Assembly: GCA_964624465.1 (NCBI GenBank)
Contig: CAZUZD010000402.1
Span: 1-5,322, forward strand
Source of the DNA: CAZUZD01 sp964624465
GTDB lineage: Bacteria; Planctomycetota; Planctomycetia; Isosphaerales; Isosphaeraceae
Direction of reading: 5' to 3'
DNA: 5,322 nucleotides
Positions 1 to 4,928 of this stretch are shown one piece after another. The notes under the pieces are model-generated. The model did not search any database. It saw only the letters and a list, made by a program, of their open reading frames with translations, and was not told the DNA's origin. The translations under genes were made by a program, and so were the position numbers. The stretch's first letter is position 1. Each line of letters starts with the position of its first letter.

Positions 1-501
1 GAATGCGAGGCGGCCGACCGCGACCCCGGCGGCGCGCTCGCGGCCTGGCAGCGCCGGTTCCGGTTCGACCGGGCGCTCACCCGCCGCGGCAGCCCGCTCG
101 ACCGGGCCCTGCGCGCCGACGCCGGCTGGACCCTGGTGGCCGAGGATGTCGTCGGGGCGCTCCATCAGCGTCGCGGGGTCGCGTCGGCACCTGTCCAATC
201 CACCCGGCCGTTGCCTCAGGCGGTTGACACTCCCGGTCACGATCCGGACAGGGTGTCAACCTTTCGAGACACCCCCCGAGGCGCCCGCGCCGGGGCGCCG
301 GGACCGGCCGGAAAAATTCCGGACGAAATGGCAAACCCCACCAATCGATCCAAAGGTCCAGTTCTTCACGAGTTGGGCGCGAAGGTCGGCAGCTGCGGGG
401 TGAATTCCGGGGGTCCGACGGGCGCAGGCGACGAGGTCTGGCACCGGGCCTGCATTCTTCGGTTTCCCAGTGGGCCGCGACGAGAAGCCGGAACGCTGTG
501 A
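1..501 (+). CDS. C-terminal part of an unrecognised protein, open at the left edge
   Basis: The frame beginning at base 1 has no stop until TGA at 499-501. From 1 to about 150 nearly every third codon position is G or C, the pattern of the other real genes here, and the translation is protein-like (it includes AAWQRRFRFDRALTRRG and GWTLVAEDVVGAL). I do not recognise the family. After about codon 50 the third-position bias collapses, the translation becomes low in information, and the frame runs through an inverted repeat and a sigma-54-like promoter. The true end is therefore probably earlier than 501. A frameshift between about 165 and 225 into the frame that stops at TGA 225-227 would end the gene at the hairpin at 222-261. 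I am fairly sure of coding up to about 170 and unsure of everything after it. Confidence 0.4.
   Translation, partial: ECEAADRDPGGALAAWQRRFRFDRALTRRGSPLDRALRADAGWTLVAEDVVGALHQRRGVASAPVQSTRPLPQAVDTPGHDPDRVSTFRDTPRGARAGAPGPAGKIPDEMANPTNRSKGPVLHELGAKVGSCGVNSGGPTGAGDEVWHRACILRFPSGPRREAGTL
222..261 (+). promoter_or_regulatory. Long-arm inverted repeat: operator or weak terminator
   Basis: The arms GGTTGACAC (222-230) and GTGTCAACC (253-261) are exact reverse complements, 9 of 9, separated by 22 bases. As RNA the stem can be extended by a T-G and a C-G pair, and CCGG is repeated inside the loop region. Only three T residues follow (262-264), so it is a poor intrinsic terminator. It lies about 200-240 bases upstream of the predicted pilin transcription start, a distance at which sigma-54 activators often bind. 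It could also be the 3' end of the upstream transcript. Both roles are inferred. Confidence 0.45.
308..322 (+). promoter_or_regulatory. Perfect short palindrome CCGGAA-AAA-TTCCGG
   Basis: Six-base arms CCGGAA and TTCCGG flank AAA, so the site is an exact dyad with an AT-rich centre in an otherwise GC-rich region. This is the geometry of a dimeric transcription factor site. It lies about 145-160 bases upstream of the predicted pilin transcription start. No specific regulator can be named from the sequence. Confidence 0.35.
439..455 (+). promoter_or_regulatory. Candidate sigma-54 (RpoN) promoter for the pilin genes
   Basis: TGGCACCGGGCCTGCAT matches the -24/-12 consensus TGGCACG-N4-TTGCA. The invariant GG (440-441) and GC (452-453) have the required 10-base gap, and TGGCAC is complete. 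Transcription would start near 465, leaving a leader of about 113 bases before the first pilin ATG at 578. Many type IV pilin genes are known to use sigma-54. No comparably spaced match was found upstream of the second pilin. No sigma-70 pair was convincing. Confidence 0.55.
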
Positions 502-577
502 GCTCCGGCGACCATGGGGGGATGCGGCGAACGACCCGACCCCCGGCGGCCCGACATCGCGACGCAGGAGTTCCGCC

Positions 578-745
578 ATGACCCGGCTCTTCAAGAATTT
601 CGTGCGTGAGGAAGAGGGTGCCTCGCTGGTCGAGTACGGCCTGCTGGTCGCGTTGATCGCGATCGTGTGCATCGCCGCCGTCACCGCCCTGGGCACGAAC
701 CTCAGCACCAAGCTCAACAGCGCCGCGACCAGCGTCGGCAGCTGA
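578..745 (+). CDS. flp: Flp/Fap-type pilin, copy 1
   Basis: This 55-residue protein is the major subunit type of the Tad (type IVc) pilus. It has a short charged leader (MTRLFKNFVREEEG), a prepilin cleavage site after Gly14, Glu19-Tyr20 at mature positions +5/+6 (the Flp G/XXXXEY signature), then a hydrophobic helix of about 20 residues and a short polar tail ending TSVGS. The length is normal for Flp pilins. The start at ATG 578 is chosen because AGGAG (566-570) sits 7 bases upstream and because it gives a family-typical leader; a longer in-frame start at 470 would add unrelated sequence. A Cys31 lies inside the hydrophobic segment. It is the first gene after the sigma-54-like promoter and is followed by a strong hairpin at 815-844. 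The mature protein is 41 residues and differs from copy 2 at three positions. Confidence 0.92.
   Translation: MTRLFKNFVREEEGASLVEYGLLVALIAIVCIAAVTALGTNLSTKLNSAATSVGS
599..745 (+). repeat. Direct repeat unit A (pilin coding duplication)
   Basis: Bases 599-745 align without gaps to 964-1110 (offset 365) at 139 of 147 positions by my hand alignment. The block 605-715 has a single mismatch (G691 versus C1056, a synonymous Leu codon change). The first codons of the two genes and all flanking DNA are unrelated. This is coding duplication or gene conversion; I see no insertion-sequence ends. Confidence 0.85.
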
Positions 746-814
746 TCCGGCCGCCGGACGACGCCCCCGCGAACTGGCGACGTGTCCGGAGCGGTAACCG
801 TCTGAGATCCCCCC

Positions 815-844
815 GGGGCCCCGCGATGTGTGGCGCGGGGCCCC
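815..844 (+). terminator. Strong GC hairpin after pilin copy 1
   Basis: GGGGCCCCGCG (815-825) pairs perfectly with CGCGGGGCCCC (834-844), 11 bp with an 8-nt loop. It lies 69 bases after the stop of pilin copy 1 and about 100 bases before pilin copy 2. There is no real T-tract after it, only a CTTCT patch at about 847-851. It may be a partial terminator or an mRNA 3'-end stabiliser that sets the ratio of pilin to downstream messages. Confidence 0.5.
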
Positions 845-945
845 CGCTTCTCGTGGCTGTTGCGATGTGGCAAGGCCTGGGAGCGCCGTCAGGCTGCGAG
901 CGATCGCGGCCCGACGGCGTGGAACCCGCAAGCTGGAGATCGATC

Positions 946-1110
946 ATGTTGTTCCTCCGTCGCTTCGTTCGTGAGGAAGAGGGTGCCTCGCTGGTCGAGT
1001 ACGGCCTGCTGGTCGCGTTGATCGCGATCGTGTGCATCGCCGCCGTCACCGCCCTCGGCACGAACCTCAGCACCAAGCTCGATGGCGCCGCGACCTCCAT
1101 CGGCAGCTGA
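946..1110 (+). CDS. flp: Flp/Fap-type pilin, copy 2
   Basis: This 54-residue Flp pilin has the leader MLFLRRFVREEEG, cleavage predicted after Gly13, Glu18-Tyr19 at +5/+6, a hydrophobic helix and the tail TSIGS. The mature 41-residue form differs from copy 1 by only Asn to Asp, Ser to Gly and Val to Ile near the C-terminus. ATG 946 is preceded by GGAG at 935-938 with a 7-base spacer. The equivalent intramembrane Cys (Cys30) is kept. The 200-base gap from copy 1 contains the hairpin at 815-844 and no recognisable promoter, so the gene may depend on read-through from the copy 1 promoter. It is followed by the very stable hairpin at 1125-1171. Whether both pilins enter the same fibre, or one is minor, cannot be told from sequence. 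Confidence 0.92.
   Translation: MLFLRRFVREEEGASLVEYGLLVALIAIVCIAAVTALGTNLSTKLDGAATSIGS
964..1110 (+). repeat. Direct repeat unit B (pilin coding duplication)
   Basis: This is the partner of 599-745 on the same strand. Six of the eight mismatches lie in the last 30 bases, which encode the variable C-terminal tail of the pilin. The rest of the unit is almost invariant even at synonymous sites. Confidence 0.85.
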
Positions 1111-1124
1111 GCCGACCGTTGAAT

Positions 1125-1171
1125 GGGCCCCCGGCCCGGCCCTCGCGGGAGGGTCGGGCCCGCGGGGGCCC
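1125..1171 (+). terminator. Very stable GC hairpin after pilin copy 2
   Basis: The left arm is 1125-1144, the GCGG tetraloop is 1145-1148 and the right arm is 1149-1171. Eleven pairs next to the loop (one G-U) and nine outer pairs (GGGCCCCCG with its complement) are separated by a 3-nt bulge on the right arm. It begins 14 bases after the pilin stop and ends about 56 bases before cpaA. No T-tract follows, so it could attenuate transcription into the assembly genes or protect the pilin mRNA end. Confidence 0.6.
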
Positions 1172-1227
1172 TGGTCACGAACCCCTGTCACGGCGCGGCC
1201 TCCGGGCGGGCGCCGATCGAGCGTGTC

Positions 1228-1785
1228 ATGAACAACCTGCCCGCGCTCCCCGTCGGCGTCGTGCTGATCGGCGCCCTGATCGCCGCGATCACGGACCTGT
1301 GGAAGTACCGCGTCTACAACGCCCTGACCTTCCCCCTGATGCTCGGCGGGCTGCTGTATCACACGGCCACCGGCGGCCTGCCCGGGCTGGGCGACAGCCT
1401 GCTGGGCCTGATCTTCGGCTTCTGTAGCCTGATCGTCTTCTACTGCCTGGGCGGCATGGGCGCCGGCGACGTGAAGCTGATGGCGGCCGTGGGAGCCTGG
1501 TTCGGCATGCCCCTGACCTTCTATGTGTTCCTGGCCAGCTCGCTGGCCGCGGGGGCCTACGCCATCGGGCTGCTGCTGCTGGCCGGCGGGCTCCGCGAGG
1601 TCTGGGTGGGCTTCTACGTCTTGCTGCTGAAGCTCAAGACGTTCGGAATGCACCTGCGGGAGGAGCAGCGGATCGAGCCGCTGGTCGACCGCGCCGACCG
1701 TCGCCGCCGGCTGATCCCGTTCGCCGCGATGCTGTTCCTGGGCGTGCTGGCGGCGCTGGCGTACCAGCAGCAGTATCCGTACTGA
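1228..1785 (+). CDS. cpaA: Prepilin peptidase, CpaA/TadV type (A24 family)
   Basis: This 185-residue integral membrane aspartyl protease is predicted to remove the leader from Flp prepilins at the inner face of the cytoplasmic membrane. The two catalytic aspartates are visible: Asp23 in AITDLWKYRVYN and Asp81 in GGMGAGDVKLMAA, the conserved GxGD motif. Hydrophobic segments lie at about 9-22, 33-44, 56-76, 91-118 and 162-178. It lacks the N-terminal cysteine-rich methylase domain of PilD, as is usual for the short Tad-system enzymes. A charged loop of about 30 residues (RREEQ/DRADRRRR type) precedes the last helix. ATG 1228 is used because earlier in-frame codons run into the 1125-1171 hairpin; the Shine-Dalgarno is weak (GATCGAG at about 1215-1221). 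It lies directly downstream of its predicted substrates. Confidence 0.88.
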   Translation: MNNLPALPVGVVLIGALIAAITDLWKYRVYNALTFPLMLGGLLYHTATGGLPGLGDSLLGLIFGFCSLIVFYCLGGMGAGDVKLMAAVGAWFGMPLTFYVFLASSLAAGAYAIGLLLLAGGLREVWVGFYVLLLKLKTFGMHLREEQRIEPLVDRADRRRRLIPFAAMLFLGVLAALAYQQQYPY

Positions 1786-1798
1786 CCGACCCGGCCCG

Positions 1799-1838
1799 GG
1801 CGTGGGGTGGCCGCCGTTGAGGTGACGCCCCACCCGCC
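1799..1838 (+). other. Bulged hairpin in the cpaA-cpaB gap
   Basis: GGCGTGGGG (1799-1807) can pair with CCCCA-CC-CGCC (1828-1838), leaving a CC bulge and a 20-nt loop. It starts 13 bases after the cpaA stop. It is weaker than the pilin hairpins and could be chance in such GC-rich DNA. Confidence 0.25.
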
Positions 1839-1849
1839 ACCGGCCCCCC

Positions 1850-1864
1850 GGGGGCATGGCCCCC
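1850..1864 (+). promoter_or_regulatory. Hairpin abutting the cpaB ribosome binding site
   Basis: GGGGGC (1850-1855) and GCCCCC (1859-1864) form a perfect 6-bp stem with loop ATG. The cpaB Shine-Dalgarno AGGAG (1865-1869) starts at the very next base. An alternative fold uses the palindrome CCCCCGGGGG (1845-1854). Such structure could expose or tune the ribosome site; this is inference. Confidence 0.3.
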
Positions 1865-1877
1865 AGGAGCGCTCGCC

Positions 1878-2861
1878 GTGAGGCCCCAGACGATCGCCGT
1901 GCTGCTCATGTCCCTGGTCTTCGGCGGCTCGGCCGCGATCGGGGTCTGGAGCTTCGTGGGCAGCCGACCCGAGACGGTCGAGCAGGTCACCGTGGTCGTC
2001 CCGGCCATCGACCTGGCGCGCAACACGGTCCTGACCCGCGAGGTGCTCGCCACCCGGCAGGTCCCCCGCTCGCTGGTCTCGCCCGGCGTGGTCGCCTCGG
2101 TGGACCTGGCCCTGGACCGCTCGACGCTGACGGCGCTGGTGCAGGGCGAGCCGATCCTCGACGCCCGCCTCAGCCCCAAGGGCCAGCGCGGCCTGGCCGC
2201 GCTGATCCCGGCCAACATGCGGGCCTACACGATCACGACCAGCAACGTGGCCGCGGGCGTCGCCGGCCTGATCTTCCCCGGCAACAAGGTCGACGTCCTC
2301 CTGACCGTCACCGCCAACACCTTCGGGATCGGGTCCGAATCGACCCCGATGGATCCGACCGGCGGCGGCAGCACGACCACGCTGCTCCAGAACGTCGAGG
2401 TCCTGGCCGTCGACCAGGCGCTCGAGGCGCCCTCGGCCAGCACCGCCCCGGGCGCCGTCAAGGGGCCCGACCTGCGATCCGTCACGCTGCTGGTCAAGCC
2501 CTTGCAGGCCCAGATGCTCCGCCTGGGCGAGAGCAAGGGCTCGCTGCACCTGTCCCTCCGCAGCCAGGACGATCAGTCCGACCCGCACACCGAGCCGACG
2601 GTCCTCGCCGACCTGCGGTTCGCGCGTCACGACCCCAACGAGCCCACCGCGCTGGAGCGGCTGCTCAAGGGCATGGGCCAGGCGGTCGCCGAGGCGCAGA
2701 AGGCGCGGGCGGCAGCCGCCGAGACCCGCCCCCGCGCGCCGGCCGCGACGCCGGCGCCCGCACCGCCCCGCAAGGTCGTCATCAACACCATCCGCGGTGG
2801 TCGCCACACCGGGCGGCAGGAACTGGAACTGCCCCCGCTGCCCCGGTCCCCCAGCCCCTGA
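1878..2861 (+). CDS. cpaB: Flp pilus assembly protein CpaB/RcpC
   Basis: This 327-residue protein is predicted to be anchored by an N-terminal hydrophobic segment (about residues 5-27) and to face the periplasm. In the family it works with the secretin during export of the Flp fibre. A SAF-type domain spans roughly 37-105 (VVVPAIDLARNTVLTREVLA, then VPRSLVSPG), followed by the RcpC/CpaB core to about 240, with IPANMRAYTI, FPGNKVDVLLTV and LLQNVEVLAVDQ as typical strands. Residues about 262-298 form an Ala/Pro/Arg-rich linker, and VVINTIRGG near 300-308 resembles the short terminal motif seen in CpaB proteins. The GTG start at 1878 is preceded by AGGAG (1865-1869) with an 8-base spacer and puts the membrane segment at the start. 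In Caulobacter-type loci cpaC follows; here cpaE follows directly. Confidence 0.85.
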   Translation: MRPQTIAVLLMSLVFGGSAAIGVWSFVGSRPETVEQVTVVVPAIDLARNTVLTREVLATRQVPRSLVSPGVVASVDLALDRSTLTALVQGEPILDARLSPKGQRGLAALIPANMRAYTITTSNVAAGVAGLIFPGNKVDVLLTVTANTFGIGSESTPMDPTGGGSTTTLLQNVEVLAVDQALEAPSASTAPGAVKGPDLRSVTLLVKPLQAQMLRLGESKGSLHLSLRSQDDQSDPHTEPTVLADLRFARHDPNEPTALERLLKGMGQAVAEAQKARAAAAETRPRAPAATPAPAPPRKVVINTIRGGRHTGRQELELPPLPRSPSP

Positions 2862-2919
2862 CCGAGTGACAACCGCCGTGCCGACCCGCGAACGCGACCG
2901 AGTGGTCGCCGGCCCTCCG

Positions 2920-4050
2920 ATGAACGAGATCTACCTCATTGGCGACGAGTCCGGCGCGGCACGCGCCGTGCGGAAGCTGCTGCTCCGCGAGGGCGTCGAT
3001 TGCCCCGAGACCAACGTGCTCCGCGTCGCCGACGCCCCCGAGCAACTGGCCCGCCGCCCGGTGGGCCTGGCCCTGGTGATCCTGCCCAGCAGCCGCGAGG
3101 CCGCCACCGCGCTGATCGACCAGATCGCCCAGTGGCCCGGCCGCGACCTCGGCCGCCGCCTGGCCGTCGGCTCGACGGCCCACCCCCAGCTCGTGATCCG
3201 GGCGCTGCGGCACGCCGTCGACGACTACCTCGACGAGGACGACCTGGAGACCGAGCTGCTCCAGGCCCTGGCCCGCTGGCGGGCCACCCTGCCGGCGCAC
3301 GGCGCGCCCGGCCGGGTGCTGGCCCTGCTGGGCGCCAGCGGCGGCTGCGGCGCCAGCACCATCGCCGTGAACCTGGCGACCCTGCTGGTCCAGAAGCAGC
3401 TCGCCACCCTGCTGGTCGACCTGAGGCTGGCCAACGGCGACCTGAGCGCGCTGCTGGACCTCCGGCCCGAGCACACCCTGGCCGACGTCTGCGCCAGCGT
3501 CAGCCGCCTCGACCCCGTGCTCCTGGACCGCACCCTCGAGGAGCACGCCTGCGGCCTCCGGCTGCTGGCCGCCCCCCGCGACCCGTGCGACCCCGGCCTG
3601 GTGCCGATGGACGCGGTCCGTCAGGTCCTGGCCATGACCCGGTCGAGCTTCCGCCATGTCGTGATCGACGCCGAGCTCGGCCCGCGCGACGAGCAGGCCC
3701 CGGTGCTGCACGAGGCCGAGGTGATCGCCCTGGTCACCCGGCTCGACTTCGTCTCCCTCCGCAACGCCCGCCGCCGCCTCGAGGCGCTCGACCGCATCGG
3801 CATCGGCCAGGACCGGATTCAGGTCGTGGTCAACCGCTACGGCCAGCCCAAGGAGGTGCCCCTGGCCAAGGCCGAGATGGCCCTGGAGCGGAAGCTCACG
3901 CACCTGATCCCCGACGACCCCTGGACCGTCAACCGCGCCAACAACGGCGGCGTGCCGCTGGTGCTCGAAGCCCCCACCTCCAAGGTGGCCCGGAGCCTGA
4001 TCCGGTTCGTCGAGACCATCAGCAGCGTGCCGCAGGGGGCGAAGCGATGA
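2920..4050 (+). CDS. cpaE: Tad pilus localisation ATPase-like protein CpaE/TadZ
   Basis: This 376-residue cytoplasmic protein has a degenerate receiver-like domain at about 1-120 (begins IYLIGDE, ends DDYLDEDDLETELLQALAR, no clear phospho-acceptor Asp in the third strand) and a ParA/MinD-type domain at about 130-370. Nucleotide-site positions are visible: glycine loop GASGGCGAST (138-147), Asp167 in LLVDLRLANGDLSALLDL, and a Walker B-like VVIDAE with Asp250. The usual lysines of the deviant Walker A motif are replaced by Ser140 and Ala145. TadZ proteins place the Tad machine at the cell pole or envelope and recruit other Tad parts. The start is uncertain. ATG 2920 fits the domain edge but lacks a Shine-Dalgarno; in-frame GTG 2878 and GTG 2902 would add 14 or 6 residues. 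It follows cpaB by 58 bases and overlaps the next gene by 4. Confidence 0.82.
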   Translation: MNEIYLIGDESGAARAVRKLLLREGVDCPETNVLRVADAPEQLARRPVGLALVILPSSREAATALIDQIAQWPGRDLGRRLAVGSTAHPQLVIRALRHAVDDYLDEDDLETELLQALARWRATLPAHGAPGRVLALLGASGGCGASTIAVNLATLLVQKQLATLLVDLRLANGDLSALLDLRPEHTLADVCASVSRLDPVLLDRTLEEHACGLRLLAAPRDPCDPGLVPMDAVRQVLAMTRSSFRHVVIDAELGPRDEQAPVLHEAEVIALVTRLDFVSLRNARRRLEALDRIGIGQDRIQVVVNRYGQPKEVPLAKAEMALERKLTHLIPDDPWTVNRANNGGVPLVLEAPTSKVARSLIRFVETISSVPQGAKR

Positions 4051-4928
4051 CCACCATCCGCGACTCCGTGGCCGTCGCCGTCGACCGGCTCTGGGACCTG
4101 CGCGCCGACCCGCGCGGCGGCTGGAGCTACGTGCGTGGCGATGCGTGCGCCGTCGAGCCGACCGCGCTGGCCGGCCTGGCCCTGGCCGCGACCGATCGGC
4201 CCGAGCACGCCCGCGACGTCGCCGACTGGCTGGCGGCCGCGCAGCGGCCCGACGGCTCGCTGCCGGTGCGGGTCCGCGGCGGCGACGAGCCCGGCTGGGC
4301 CACGCCGCATGCGCTCCGGCTCTGGCAGACGCTCGGCTCCCACCCCGACGCCACCCACCGCGGTCTGGACTGGCTGCTCGCCCAGGCCGGCAAGCCTGCG
4401 GCGCGCACGACCGACTCGGTCTCGGGCCACGACGGCACGATTCCCGGCTGGCCCTGGGTCGCCGGCGCCCACGGCTGGGTCGAGCCCACCGCGCTGGCGC
4501 TGCTGGCCCTGCGCGGCGCGGGGCTGACCGCCCACCCCAGGCTCCGCGAGGCCGTGGACCTGCTCCGCGACCGGTCGCTGCCCTCGGGCGGCTGGAACTA
4601 CGGCAACACCCTCGTGTTCGGCCGCGAGTTGCGGCCGCAGCCAGCGTGCACCGGCCTGACCCTGACGGCACTGGCCGGCCTCGGGCCGTGCGATTCCCCC
4701 ATCGAGCGAGCCATCGCGTACCTGGAGTCGGCCCTGCCGAAGACGCGGGCGCCGCAATCGCTGGCCTGGGGCGTGATGGCCCTGGACGCCTGGGGCCGCC
4801 GCCCTGCGGATGCCGACGCCTGGCTGGCGGAGGCGCTGGCCGCCACCCTCGACCGGCCCGACGCCCCCCTTCGCCTGGCGCTGCTGATCCTCGCCGGCCG
4901 GGCCACGGGAGGCCACGGCCATGCGTGA
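4047..4928 (+). CDS. Prenyltransferase/squalene-oxidase repeat (alpha/alpha toroid) protein
   Basis: This 293-residue protein is built of helical repeats with the turn motifs of terpenoid-cyclase-fold proteins: GGWSY (24-28), QRPDGSLPV (66-74), GGWNYG (181-186), and a repeated VEPTAL followed by Ala/Leu helix at 36-46 and 145-155. It is under half the length of a squalene-hopene cyclase and shows no DxDD catalytic motif, so I do not predict cyclisation of squalene. A binding or scaffold role, or an unknown enzyme, is as likely. No signal peptide or membrane segment is seen. The ATG overlaps the cpaE stop (ATGA, 4 bases) and AGGGGG (4034-4039) lies 7 bases upstream, so the gene is probably translationally coupled to cpaE. 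Its stop overlaps the next gene by 8 bases. Function is unknown. Confidence 0.75.
   Translation: MTTIRDSVAVAVDRLWDLRADPRGGWSYVRGDACAVEPTALAGLALAATDRPEHARDVADWLAAAQRPDGSLPVRVRGGDEPGWATPHALRLWQTLGSHPDATHRGLDWLLAQAGKPAARTTDSVSGHDGTIPGWPWVAGAHGWVEPTALALLALRGAGLTAHPRLREAVDLLRDRSLPSGGWNYGNTLVFGRELRPQPACTGLTLTALAGLGPCDSPIERAIAYLESALPKTRAPQSLAWGVMALDAWGRRPADADAWLAEALAATLDRPDAPLRLALLILAGRATGGHGHA

Larger units (their letters stand above)
181..577 (+). other. Probable intergenic regulatory region upstream of the pilins
   Basis: This stretch of about 400 bases loses the strong GC3 periodicity seen elsewhere and contains a locally AT-richer patch at about 311-375. It holds the inverted repeat at 222-261, a GC hairpin at 280-299 (7-bp arms GGCGCCC/GGGCGCC, 6-nt loop), the palindrome at 308-322 and the sigma-54-like promoter at 439-455. 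Apart from the uncertain tail of the left-edge frame I see no convincing gene on either strand. Confidence 0.5.

Noticed and set aside
224..252. TTGACA as a sigma-70 -35 box
   Set aside because: No TATAAT-like element lies 16-18 bases downstream (ACAGGG there), and the hexamer is part of the inverted-repeat arm.
384..395. Possible relic of a third pilin (TCGGCAGCTG shared with both pilin 3' ends)
   Set aside because: Only about 11 bases match, and none of the conserved leader or GASLVEYG core is present nearby. Chance is the simpler explanation.
77..931. Long minus-strand open frame over the left half
   Set aside because: It crosses the first pilin on the opposite strand, has low-complexity Arg/Pro/Gly content and no ribosome site or recognisable domain. 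It is a GC shadow.
1856..2869. Plus-strand frame of 337 codons overlapping cpaB
   Set aside because: It is the out-of-frame copy of cpaB, rich in Arg, Pro and Gly. The GTG-1878 frame has the CpaB domains, membrane segment and Shine-Dalgarno.
3000..4046. Long N-terminal extension of the repeat protein
   Set aside because: The in-frame sequence upstream of 4047 is an out-of-frame reading of cpaE with Pro/Arg/Gly-rich content. The ATG at 4047 has a ribosome site and the typical overlap.
4047..4928. Squalene-hopene cyclase
   Set aside because: The protein is too short, has no DxDD motif and only a few QW-like turns. Only the general fold can be supported.
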